Assembly: GCA_017882905.1 (NCBI GenBank)
Contig: JADGOO010000070.1
Coordinates: 1-32,898, forward strand
Reading direction: 5' to 3'
DNA: 32,898 nt
DNA from: Acidimicrobiia bacterium
Lineage (GTDB): Bacteria; Actinomycetota; Acidimicrobiia; IMCC26256; PALSA-610
In this document: piece by piece, positions 15,601 to 21,536 of the stretch
Position numbering within the stretch: the stretch's first letter is position 1
Layout of the letters: each line of letters opens with the position of its first letter
The notes under the pieces: model-generated
What the model was told of the DNA's origin: nothing
What the model saw: the letters and a program-made list of their open reading frames with translations, nothing else
The model's database searches: none
Made by a program: the position numbers and the translations under genes

Positions 15601-17727
15601 GTTGATCGAGTCGTAGAGGCTCGCGAGCGCTGTCGCGCCGTTGAGCGTGTAGTTGTCGGCGTCACCGTGATACTGCAACGACGTCGCGGTGATGCCGGCA
15701 CCCGGACCTTGTGTGGTGTCGATGCCGAAGAACTCGAGCAGCTGCTCGGGACGCGCGTTCACGTAGGTGAGCCCGAAGAGATCGGCGAGGCTGGCCTCGG
15801 GCCGCATGGCGAGCAGGTGGCCGCCGGCGTTCACGTAATCACGCATCTGCTGCTGCGCCGTCGTGTCGAGGTTCCCGTCGGCGAGCACGACTTCATCGAA
15901 TGCCGCGAGATAGGCAGCGGGGTCGGCCGACGACGTCAGTGCGTCGAGCTCGATCTGCTGGAACTCGACCACGCCCTCGGCCCGCAGGATCTCCGCGAGG
16001 TAGCCGTTGAAGGGGTTCGCAGTGTTGAGCTTGTCGGTGATGAGCAGGATCGGCTGCGCCGCGGGCTGCAATGCGCCGCCGCCGACGCTGACCGTCGTTG
16101 ACGCAGTTGCGTCGCCGAGCATGAAGTCGTCGGCGACACGGGCGCGGATCTTGAATGTGCCGTTGTGGGTGGGGGTGAACGAGTAGGCCCAGGTGCCGTC
16201 AGCCGCAACGGTCGTTGCATGCCACGTCGCACCGTCGTCGGTGGAGACCTGTACCCGGCGCACACCGGGAACCTCGCGTGCGAGACCGATCTGTCCGCCG
16301 ACCTCACCCGAGTAGTACATGTACCACTGGCCGTCGACGAGCACCATCGACGAGCGGTACAGCGTGCTGCCTTCCCACCCGCCGTTCGCTTGGAACGTGG
16401 GGTTGGCCGGGTTCGCAGTCCACGGGCCGTCAGGGCTCGGCGCGTTGTACGTGCCGAGGGTCGCCATGTCGGCGCCTGCGGGGTCGAGATAGAGCATCGT
16501 CCAGATGTCGCGCTGTGCGTCGTAGACGACGTCGACATGAGGTCCGTAGTTGTACGCGCCGAAGTCAACGGCAATGCCGTGCTTCGTCCACGGTCCGCGC
16601 GGATCGTTGGCGGTGTCGTGCACCACGAGCACGTCGCCGTTGTGCAAGACGGTGCGCCACATGTGGTACAGGCCGTCCTTGAACACGACGGCCGGCTCAC
16701 CGGTCTTCGCGCTCGGATCGTTCTCGAAGTCATACGCCGCGTCGGGTGCCACGATCGGGTTGCCGTTCGCCGGCATGGAGGCGGGCGGGTTCGCAGGGTC
16801 GTAGGTGTACGTGCCGCCGTACGGAGTCCAGCTGATGCCATCGGTGGAGAGCGCGAGGCCGATGTAGCCACCACCCGCCATGAAGGCACCGATCGACGAG
16901 GCGGTGCTTGCGGGCGTCTCCATCTCGTAGAAGAGCATCCACGTGTTGCCGACCTTGATCGCTTCGGGGTCGGCGAGGTTCTGCATGTCGAACGGCGGTT
17001 GCATGCCGTAGGTGACGATCGGGTTTGTCACGCCGACCGCGTCGAAGTGCACACCGTCGTTCGAGCGCATGACGACGGGGTCTTCCGCGCCCGGGTACGG
17101 CGTGTAGTACAGGTAGAACTTGTAACCGTCGATGCCCGACGGGAAGTACAGAGCCGAGGGATGCAGCATCGGGCTGTTACCCACATCGTTGCCGTTGTGG
17201 TCCCAGTGGCGCAGCTCGAGCGGATTGTTCGCGTCGCGTTGCCAGATCGATCCTGTTGCTTGTCCGGAGATCGTGTAGCTCTGGCCCGCAGTGAAAGGAC
17301 CTGACGGCACGACCAGACTGCTTGTCGGTCGCTTCGATGCCGGATTGGCCTGCACCGTGAACGCGAAGCTGTAGTCGTTACCGAGCGTGGAGCCGCCCAC
17401 GGCTTGCACGGTGCGCGCCACGACGACGTCGTAGGTAGCGCCGTACGCGAGCTCACCCGGATCGACGCGCACATGCGTCGCGTCCGACACGACGATCTGC
17501 GTTCGTACCATCGCCGCGCCGTTGATCGTCCCTGCGAACGACGCGGGCACGATCGCCTCGCTGAACGTCACGTCGATCTGGGCGGTGCGCGAGGCGTCGG
17601 AACCCGACGGTGTCGCGCCCGCGACGCTGAGGCCTGCCGCGCTCGCTGCCGCTGTCGATGCGACAACGGCGCTCGCGACCATGGCGAGCACGATCAGCAG
17701 GGTGATGATCGATCGGTAGATCCGCAT
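9619..17727 (-). CDS. Giant secreted multidomain glycan-associated protein (2702 aa)
   Basis: Starts at ATG 17727 with GGAGG 6 nt upstream; the frame extends 56 codons further but that is the leader. Approximate layout: signal peptide 1-31; SbsA-type Ig-like domain 32-130; five-bladed GH43/GH32-like propeller 163-488 (paired aromatic/Asp motifs such as LADPEAIKVGNTWMLFYEM); Ig-like 488-552; amidotransferase-like Rossmann region 558-800 (ILLITDK, DYVNAGGHLLAMRP); divergent polysaccharide-deacetylase-like region 803-1056 (TGDGEDDGES, NEQGVHVYGD); Fn3 1140-1233; lectin-like domains 1266-1446 and 1680-1873, each followed by a similar beta module; second Ig-like 1543-1640; four 96-residue cadherin-like repeats 1967-2351; putative Ig 2353-2440; two PA14-like repeats 2442-2702. 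No LPXTG, transmembrane helix or other anchor at the C-terminus, so it is secreted or held by glycan binding. A role in processing or binding an extracellular polysaccharide is inferred from domains. It interrupts the men cluster. Confidence 0.88.
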   Translation of the reverse strand: MRIYRSIITLLIVLAMVASAVVASTAAASAAGLSVAGATPSGSDASRTAQIDVTFSEAIVPASFAGTINGAAMVRTQIVVSDATHVRVDPGELAYGATYDVVVARTVQAVGGSTLGNDYSFAFTVQANPASKRPTSSLVVPSGPFTAGQSYTISGQATGSIWQRDANNPLELRHWDHNGNDVGNSPMLHPSALYFPSGIDGYKFYLYYTPYPGAEDPVVMRSNDGVHFDAVGVTNPIVTYGMQPPFDMQNLADPEAIKVGNTWMLFYEMETPASTASSIGAFMAGGGYIGLALSTDGISWTPYGGTYTYDPANPPASMPANGNPIVAPDAAYDFENDPSAKTGEPAVVFKDGLYHMWRTVLHNGDVLVVHDTANDPRGPWTKHGIAVDFGAYNYGPHVDVVYDAQRDIWTMLYLDPAGADMATLGTYNAPSPDGPWTANPANPTFQANGGWEGSTLYRSSMVLVDGQWYMYYSGEVGGQIGLAREVPGVRRVQVSTDDGATWHATTVAADGTWAYSFTPTHNGTFKIRARVADDFMLGDATASTTVSVGGGALQPAAQPILLITDKLNTANPFNGYLAEILRAEGVVEFQQIELDALTSSADPAAYLAAFDEVVLADGNLDTTAQQQMRDYVNAGGHLLAMRPEASLADLFGLTYVNARPEQLLEFFGIDTTQGPGAGITATSLQYHGDADNYTLNGATALASLYDSINTASTRPATSIANAGSGRAAAFTFDLAKSIVLTRQGNPAWVGEERDGLSSYRPSDLFAGPVGSSYLAPERTRIPQADEAQRFFANVVLSMLDTPAPRMWYLPGTHTSVIVNTGDGEDDGESALAPVINDANSYGGAFTTYMRESGIQNTSVATEAAWRAAGNEQGVHVYGDRTLDGMTAAEAAIVAQFEAKFGHSARTARNHTIAWTGWADMAAIEAANGVELDTNYYHYMNWLLGYGDNANGYFTGSGLPQKFTDEQGNVLPIYQALTEWPDEWFADNGFSAQATFNIMKSMIESADSGYYSAFVANIHAVRYNGVDAITHAWANMLWAYARDHDIPMWSAEHLADFVEARDASQFRNVAWNGTNLTFDFSTTKAGQELTIMVPAEQGSSQLLSVTVGGTPATFTEKTVAGRKYAMVTTTAASAQVVAAYGLDTTAPLVAAVTATGVTDTAATITWTTNEAADSTVDYGTTAAYGTTHSTPSLVTSHSVTLTGLTPKTAYHFQVRSADGAANATTSDDATFTTGAPRWIETTAADFADGNLTDTVVQQQGAVALGTTGTFSDQFDGTALDTAAWTPGGWAGAPAVTVADGQVTITGASYIKSQATYTRQTLSARVTLNDGSNAHFGFATALNAGDDGVTDPHWIIFTAKNGQLLARTRMSDGLGIDGGQIDIAIPGVALGVPHDLQIVWKSDDTVEFYVDGSLAATQHRTFSDAMRVYAAGAQTLSVDSVVVSGMYPASGTYVSSVFDAGTTAGFQTLTSVGVTSAATTMSFATRTSPDGTTWSPWENVAADGTIVSPVGRYVQYRATLATTDLSTTPRLDEVSVAFDMATDNTPPAFTGSAPVNGATDVNPDAPITVDYDEVIVPATVMAGISGGAAVTTSFANANRRIVLTPTSGLSEHHTYTVTIAAGVSDLVGNTTTAPRTFSFTTGARLHDATDTTQADFLAGVHAGTVVTAVGDGAVALASSGVADSFDQADGAATNWQAWNGLVSTTPLPVWDVQSGVYVHELNSDPPSYHPAVLASSLTPSGDFTITSRQRITQVGTGSGDGPSLGFVWGATSDRDYWWMQYAPGAYGGLKVYRVTAPLNIRKVGENLSLPFPVLNQWYNLKLEVSGTTFKVYVDGLLQFTGSDATYVPARIGLLAYGGARQEYDDVTVAGNYTSPGTFLSRIADAGNGATWSTLSAVTTTPAGTSLAFETRTGDTVVPDGSWSGWSALGANGAVTSPAGRYLQYRASLATTNLAVTPVVEAVTLRYALVNHAPVASDDSAAVDEDGQLTVAAPGVLSNDSDVDNDALTAEVVSQPAHGVLALAADGGYTYAPSANWHGTDSFSYRANDGALASQTVTVTITINGVNDIPVAHADSATVAEDALLTVAAPGVLTNDTDLDGDALAAEVVAQPAHGTLQLDANGGYTYQPAASWHGTDTFTYRANDGNAYSQAVAVTITVTAVNHAPVAHEDTATIAEDGQLSVAAPGVLTNDSDADNDALTAEVVSQPAHGVLALAADGGYTYAPAANWHGTDSFTYRSSDGTASSQTVAVTITVTSVNDTPVASADSAAVAEDALLSVAAPGVLTNDTDVDGDALAAEVVTQPAHGTLQLAADGSYTYQPAANWHGTDTFTYRASDNTVTSQPATVTITVTAVNDTPVVTNPGAQSGTVGAAVIVALSATDADGDAVVFSAIGLPAGLTISSAGVVTGTPTTAAGSPFRVTVSADDGHGGVGTTTFDWTVTSATTTCPNGQWRASYYPNRTLSGSPVLTRCESAINNSWGSGAPAGVPVGADNFSVRWTQTTSFAGGYTFGATGDDGIRLFVDGVKRLSIWSDHAATMTTSAPMFLTGTHTITVEYYEHTGIATAKAGWTALNTTTSCPAGRWLAAYYPNRTLSGPAAVTRCESAINNSWGSAAPAGVPVGSDNFSVRWTQTAAFRSGRYTFHVTADDGIRVRVDGAIVLNDWADHSARTRTAGVVLTGGNHTVTVEYYEHTGTATAKAYWSAG
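9622..10405 (-). repeat. Two PA14-like domain repeats (393-bp period)
   Basis: Two copies of a ~131-codon unit with identical stretches such as CESAINNSWGS, DNFSVRWTQT and TVEYYEHTG. The shared DNA anchor TTGTTGATGG recurs at 9911 and 10304, exactly 393 bp apart. PA14 modules usually bind carbohydrates. Confidence 0.85.
10675..11830 (-). repeat. Four cadherin-like repeats, 288-bp period, A-B-A-B order
   Basis: Matching junctions fall at 10675, 10963, 11251 and 11539, each exactly 288 bp (96 codons) apart. Each unit contains APGVL-NDxD, QPAHG and WHGTD-F-YR, typical of the VCBS/cadherin-like Asp-rich calcium-binding repeats. Units 1 and 3 share DNDALTAEVVSQPAHGVLAL; units 2 and 4 share DGDALAAEVV-QPAHGTLQL. 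Confidence 0.9.
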
Positions 17728-17893
17728 GACGACCTCCGTGTGTTCGACGGAGGTCGCACGGGGCGGCGCTTCCGTCGAGGATGCTCGACTCCAGCGCCGG
17801 TTTCGCCATTCGCTCCCCGCAGCGGAGGCGACCCTTCTGCCTCTGCGGATCATTGCGTCGCTGCATCCGACGGTACGGAGCGCAGAAAGGCGC
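17728..17893 (-). promoter_or_regulatory. Structured 5' leader of the giant gene, riboswitch-like, class not recognised
   Basis: Read on the minus strand this leader has three hairpins before the ATG. Hairpin 1 (17848-17817) has stems CCGCA/UGCGG and GAGGC/GCCUC, a 9-nt loop containing GGGUC and a CGC bulge. A purine-rich joint with GAGCGAAUGGCGAAACC follows. Hairpin 2 (17798-17765) has stems GGCGCU/AGCGCC and GUCGAG/CUCGAC around a symmetric GGA/GGA internal loop and a CAUC tetraloop. Hairpin 3 (17755-17731) sequesters the ribosome binding site. Two-hairpin aptamer-like architecture plus a sequestering stem is typical of translational riboswitches, but the conserved bases of classes I know (cobalamin, c-di-GMP, glycine, ydaO) do not fit. 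A further imperfect hairpin can form around 17850-17890. Confidence 0.5.
17731..17755 (-). promoter_or_regulatory. Shine-Dalgarno-sequestering hairpin
   Basis: GACCTCCGT and ACGGAGGTC form a perfect 9-bp stem with a 7-nt loop on the minus strand. The 3' arm holds the GGAGG ribosome binding site, 6 nt before ATG 17727. When this stem is formed, ribosome access to the giant gene should be blocked. Confidence 0.8.
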
Positions 17894-18017
17894 AAGTAGG
17901 GCCAAAGGTCTAATGGGGGTCGTGAGCGACCGTGTTGCGTGAGGTGTCACATCGCGAACGCGTCGGCGTCGAGACTGCGTCGGGTCGCGAGGCGACGGAG
18001 TGCGGGCGTTGATCGTG
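17894..18017 (-). other. Spacer downstream of menF with small hairpins
   Basis: This stretch follows the menF stop and precedes the giant-gene leader. It contains short stems GTCGC/GCGAC (17984-17996) and GGTCG/CGACC (17918-17931), either of which could end the menF transcript. The promoter for the giant gene must lie about here, but I see no convincing -35/-10 pair. No coding region is evident. Confidence 0.3.
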
Positions 18018-19172
18018 CTACGGGCGGACGAGCGCGCGGAGCATCGGTTCGAGCTTCGCTTGGGTCTCGGCCCATTCCGCGTCGGGGTCCGACCCGCGCA
18101 CGATGCCCGCGCCGGCGAGCAGGCGGGCTCGCGGTCCGTCGAGCTCGGCACAGCGCAACGCGACTGCCCATTCGCCATCGCCGCGGCCGTCGACCCAACC
18201 GACCGGGCCCGCGTAGTTCGCGCGTGAGAACGGTTCGAGTCGCTCGATCGCGGCGAGCGCGGCGGCACGCGGCGCGCCGCCCACCGCGGGGGTGGGATGC
18301 AACGCGAGCGCGAGGTCGAGCGCCGTGGTCGGTCGACCGCCGGCGAGCTGGGCGGTGATGGCCGTGGTGAGGTGCGTGACCGTGGTGAGGCGCACCGGCT
18401 CGGGCGGTTGCACATCGATGTCGGTGCACGATGCGTGCAACGCCTCCACGACGGCGTCGACAACGAGCGCGTGCTCCTCGTTGTCCTTGATCGACGTGCG
18501 GAGGCGCGCGATGGCGTCGTCGTCGGCCTGGCGCGAGGCCTGGCGCGCCACGGTGCCCGCCATCGGTCGGGCCATCACGGCCGTGCCGGTACGGCGCACG
18601 AGCAGCTCCGGGCTCGCGCCGACGAAACCGCCGGCGGCGTACACGAAGCAACCGGGTTGCGTGCGCCGCAACCTGGCCAGCACGGCGGGAACCGAGAACG
18701 GCGTGTCGGCCCCGATGTTCACCTCACGCGCGAGCACCACCTTGCGGAGCGTCTTGGCCCGGATCAGCTCGAGGGCCGCCGCGACGGCCGCGTCCCAGTC
18801 GGCGAGGTCTTGGGCTGCCTCCACGCTGAACCGGCGGGGCACGCGCGAGAGCGGTGCGGGCGGCGCGATCTCGGCGCCGTCGATCTCGGTGACGCGGGCG
18901 CCGTTCGCATCGACGCGGACAACGCGCGCCGGCACCACGAGCAGTCCGTCGCTCGTTGCCGAGAACGGGAGTGCGCCGCACGCGATCGCGTCGGGTCCGA
19001 GCTGAGCCAGCGCCTCGGCCACATCGCCGGTCGCCACCTGCGCCGCGCAGCCGCTCGTGACGATCGCCCGCTCGCCGTCGAACCAGGCAAACCCGTCGTG
19101 ACCGAGTGCGTCGAGCGGGTCGAGCGCGCGATGCATCCGTCGCGTGCGCGCCGCGGGCGCGGTGATCGTCAC
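18018..19172 (-). CDS. menF: Isochorismate synthase MenF
   Basis: 384-residue chorismate-binding enzyme converting chorismate to isochorismate, the entry to menaquinone synthesis. Motifs: KVVLARE (144-150, catalytic Lys region), GGFVGASPELLVRR (181-194), MAGTVAR (204-210), SIKDNEEH (227-234), LHPTPAVGGAP (291-301) and YAGPVGW (320-326). The C-terminal domain is complete and there is no lyase or amidotransferase domain, which separates it from salicylate and anthranilate synthases. A siderophore-type EntC is possible by sequence alone, but coupling to menG and the adjacent menD favour MenF. GTG 19172 overlaps the menG stop by 4 bp (GTGA). A later ATG at codon 13 is a weaker alternative. Confidence 0.88.
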   Translation of the reverse strand: MTITAPAARTRRMHRALDPLDALGHDGFAWFDGERAIVTSGCAAQVATGDVAEALAQLGPDAIACGALPFSATSDGLLVVPARVVRVDANGARVTEIDGAEIAPPAPLSRVPRRFSVEAAQDLADWDAAVAAALELIRAKTLRKVVLAREVNIGADTPFSVPAVLARLRRTQPGCFVYAAGGFVGASPELLVRRTGTAVMARPMAGTVARQASRQADDDAIARLRTSIKDNEEHALVVDAVVEALHASCTDIDVQPPEPVRLTTVTHLTTAITAQLAGGRPTTALDLALALHPTPAVGGAPRAAALAAIERLEPFSRANYAGPVGWVDGRGDGEWAVALRCAELDGPRARLLAGAGIVRGSDPDAEWAETQAKLEPMLRALVRP

Positions 19173-19852
19173 GACCGCGTGCCCACGATGAGCTGCGCGG
19201 CGCCCAGGCCGAGGGTGCGCCGGCGCACGTCGCGGAACCCCGCGGCGCGCACCATGTCGAGCAGCTCGGCGTTCGGCGGTAGGTACGACGTGGAAGCGGG
19301 CAGGTATGAGTACGCCTGGCGGTCGGAGAGCAGGCCGCCGATGAGCGGAACGATCTTGTGGAAGTAGAGATGGTGACCGGCGCGCAGCACTCGTGACTCG
19401 GGTTCGCTCACGTCGAGGAGTGCGACCCGGCCACCCGCACGCAACACCCGGGCACACTCGGCGAAGAACGGTGGAAGTGCCGTGAGGTTGCGCAGCGCGA
19501 ACCCGCACGTGACGCCGTCGAACGCCTGCGCAGGAACGGGCAATGTGAGCACGTCGGCGCGCACGAGGGGCGCTTCGGTGCGCGCCGCGAGAAGCATGCC
19601 GGCGGAGAAGTCGACGCCGACGGCGCGCAGACCGGAGCTCTCGAGCTCGCGGCAGAAGTCGCCCGTGCCGCACGCCAGGTCGACGACGCGACTCGCGGGC
19701 GGGAGATCGAGGTTGCGCAGGGCCACGCGCCGCCAGCGCACGTCGAGACGGAACGTGAGCAGCCGGTTGAGCCGGTCGTAGCGCGGCGCGATCCGATCGA
19801 ACATGGCTTCGACGGCAGCAGCCTTGGTCTCGGGCGGGGGGAGCGCGCTCAT
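19169..19852 (-). CDS. menG: Demethylmenaquinone methyltransferase MenG (UbiE family)
   Basis: 227-residue class I SAM-dependent methyltransferase that methylates demethylmenaquinone, the last step of menaquinone synthesis. The family N-terminus MFDRIAPRYDRLN is at residues 17-29, SAM motif I VVDLACGTGDF at 56-66, the post-motif VGVDFSAGML follows, and UbiE signatures GFALRNL, LDVSEPES and YSYLPAS appear further on. Length matches the family. The ATG at 19852 overlaps the stop of the merR gene by 4 bp (ATGA), and its own stop overlaps the menF start, so merR-menG-menF is one translationally coupled operon. No ubiquinone genes are present to suggest a dual role. Confidence 0.92.
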   Translation of the reverse strand: MSALPPPETKAAAVEAMFDRIAPRYDRLNRLLTFRLDVRWRRVALRNLDLPPASRVVDLACGTGDFCRELESSGLRAVGVDFSAGMLLAARTEAPLVRADVLTLPVPAQAFDGVTCGFALRNLTALPPFFAECARVLRAGGRVALLDVSEPESRVLRAGHHLYFHKIVPLIGGLLSDRQAYSYLPASTSYLPPNAELLDMVRAAGFRDVRRRTLGLGAAQLIVGTRS

Positions 19853-20631
19853 CGCCGGTTCGCCTCGACGGTCGCCGCCGCGATCTCCGTCGCGTCGCCG
19901 ACGGCTTCGAGGTGCTCCTGCGCGACTGTGAGCAGGAGCCGTTCGAAGTGATGCGCGACGAGACCGCCGACCGCGGGGAGCAGCACGCGGAACGCCTCCA
20001 CGAGCCGTTCGGCCTTCTCGACGTCAGGGAGCTCGCTGGCGCGCAACGGTGCACGAATGTGCGCGTCGAAGAGGGTGACCGCCTGCTCGGCCGTGTCGCG
20101 CATGCGAGTGTCGTGCTCGCGTGCGAGCGTGAGCAGCTCGGCGATGGGCAGGCCGGTCTCCACGAGCCGCAGCCCTGTGGCGACGATCTCGACGTCGGCC
20201 GGTGTGAAGCGCGCCTCGCCCTCGAATCGGCGCGGCACGAGCAGGCGGCTCGCCACTACCTCGTCGAGCAGCATGACCGGGAGGCCCGTTCGTTGCGCGA
20301 GCTCGTCGAGCGTGAGGAACTCCTCGGACTCGTCGTCGCTGGTGTGGTCGCCGGCCGCGGCCACGACCGCGGCGGCGAGCGGCTCGTCGGTGGCGTCGAG
20401 CTCGCCGCGCACGAGGCGGCCGATCAGCGCGAGGGTGAGGCCCCGAAGGCGCAGCTCACGGATGCGGGCCAGACGCTCGCGGTGCTCGGTGCCGTACCAG
20501 GCGATGCGCCCCTCGCGGTGAGGCGGGGGGAGCAGGCGGCGCTTCTGGTAGAAGCGGATCGTGTCGACGCTCGTGCCCGACAAGCGGGCCAGCTCCTCGA
20601 CGCGCACCCGGTCGCCGGCTGTGTCGCTCAC
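19849..20631 (-). CDS. MerR-family regulator with two HTH domains
   Basis: 260-residue transcription regulator. The N-terminal winged HTH (about residues 9-77) has VEELARLSGTSVDTIRFY and the MerR wing with RIAWYGTEHRERLARIREL. A second MerR-like HTH (about 105-175) has LTLDELAQRTGLPVMLLDEV and FTPADVEIVATGLRLVETG. The C-terminal part (175-260) is helical with two His in VAHHFERLL and no conserved Cys, so a metal sensor of the classic type is unlikely. It is the first gene of the merR-menG-menF operon, implying control of menaquinone supply. The GTG start 20631 lies 8 nt after a TACAAT hexamer with no Shine-Dalgarno, suggesting a leaderless mRNA. Ligand unknown. Confidence 0.85.
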   Translation of the reverse strand: MSDTAGDRVRVEELARLSGTSVDTIRFYQKRRLLPPPHREGRIAWYGTEHRERLARIRELRLRGLTLALIGRLVRGELDATDEPLAAAVVAAAGDHTSDDESEEFLTLDELAQRTGLPVMLLDEVVASRLLVPRRFEGEARFTPADVEIVATGLRLVETGLPIAELLTLAREHDTRMRDTAEQAVTLFDAHIRAPLRASELPDVEKAERLVEAFRVLLPAVGGLVAHHFERLLLTVAQEHLEAVGDATEIAAATVEANRR

Positions 20632-20639
20632 GCCGAGTG

Positions 20640-20671
20640 ATTGTAGGAGCGTTCGCTCCCACGGTTCGCAA
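20640..20671 (-). promoter_or_regulatory. MerR-type promoter with dyad in the spacer
   Basis: On the minus strand, TTGCGA (20671-20666) and TACAAT (20645-20640) are separated by 20 bp. Long 19-20 bp spacers are the hallmark of MerR-activated promoters. The spacer contains the dyad GGAGCG-AA-CGCTCC (20659-20646) abutting the -10. The GTG start of the merR gene follows 8 nt after the -10. Confidence 0.6.
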
Positions 20672-20685
20672 GCGGGGCTCGAGGG

Positions 20686-21450
20686 CTAGCTCTTCCAGAC
20701 GGGGGCCCGCTTCTCGGCGAAGGCCGTGGACCCTTCGATGGCGTCGCCGCTCGAGAACACCTCCACGGCGTAGGCGTCGGTGAGCTTCCAGCCCTCGGCC
20801 TCGCTCACCTCGGCGGCCTCCTTCACGAGCTTGCGCGACAAGCGCACCGCGATCGGCGAGTTCTCGCCGATGCGCTCGGCGAGCGCGACGGCCGTGTCGA
20901 GCACGTCGGCCTTGGGCACGAGCCGGTTCACGAGCCCGAGCTCGAACGCGCGGGTCGCGCTGATCGGGTCGCCCGTCATCGCCAGCTCGAGTGCCAGCGC
21001 CATCGGCACCCGCTTCGGCAGGCGGATCAGGCCGCCGGCGGCGGCGAGCAAACCGCGCGACACCTCGGGGATCCCGAAGCGCGAGTCGTCGGCCGCCACC
21101 ACGAGATCGCACGACAGCACGATCTCGAAGCCGCCGGCGAGGGCCGCACCCTGCACGGCGCCGATGATCGGCTTCGGGAAGTCTCGGGTGACGAGGCCGG
21201 CGAAACCGCCCTTGCCGCGCCCGATCTCCAGGCCGCGACCCTGCGCGACCACCTTGAGATCAGCCCCGGCGCAGAACACGTCGCCGGTGCTCGCGACCAC
21301 GACCGTGCGGATCGCCGGATCGGCCTCGATCTCGTCGAGCAGTGCCGCCATGGTCTGGCTCACCTCGGGGCTGATCGCGTTCTTCGCCTCGGGCCGGTTG
21401 AGGCGCAGGATCGCCACCGGGCCGCGGGTCTCTCGCTCCACTACTGCCAT
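20686..21450 (-). CDS. Enoyl-CoA hydratase / crotonase-family protein with both catalytic Glu
   Basis: 254-residue crotonase-fold enzyme, probably hydrating a 2-enoyl-CoA in fatty-acid or related acyl-CoA degradation. The oxyanion-hole segments are FCAGADLK (about 59-66) and GAALAGGFE (101-109). Both catalytic glutamates of hydratases are present: Glu109 in GGFE and Glu129 in GIPEVSRG. The frame reaches 12 codons further, but ATG 21450 starts directly at the conserved N-terminus (MAVVERETRGPVAILRLNRP). TACGGT lies 8 nt upstream and there is no Shine-Dalgarno, so a leaderless start is possible. It is upstream of, but probably not cotranscribed with, the merR operon, which has its own promoter. 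Exact substrate is not determinable. Confidence 0.88.
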   Translation of the reverse strand: MAVVERETRGPVAILRLNRPEAKNAISPEVSQTMAALLDEIEADPAIRTVVVASTGDVFCAGADLKVVAQGRGLEIGRGKGGFAGLVTRDFPKPIIGAVQGAALAGGFEIVLSCDLVVAADDSRFGIPEVSRGLLAAAGGLIRLPKRVPMALALELAMTGDPISATRAFELGLVNRLVPKADVLDTAVALAERIGENSPIAVRLSRKLVKEAAEVSEAEGWKLTDAYAVEVFSSGDAIEGSTAFAEKRAPVWKS

Positions 21451-21536
21451 GGCGCGGCACCGTATCCGCCCGAGCCGGTGCCGCACACACGAAGTTGGGC
21501 CTCCAGGAGACCCCGAGTGGGAACGACAACCAAGCG

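Noticed and set aside
13189-16101. A plus-strand ORF of 970 codons.
   Set aside because: Also antisense to the giant gene; composition is Arg/Val/Gly-biased with no recognisable domain and no ribosome binding site.
17728-17893. Leader of the giant gene as a c-di-GMP-I (GEMM) riboswitch.
   Set aside because: GCGAAUGGCGAAACC resembles the 5' GEMM box, but the required GACGCAAAGCC-type partner and the GAAA tetraloop are missing, so I left the class open.
17728-17895. A 56-codon N-terminal extension of the giant protein.
   Set aside because: It would destroy the signal peptide position and translate through the structured leader; ATG 17727 has GGAGG and begins a standard signal peptide.
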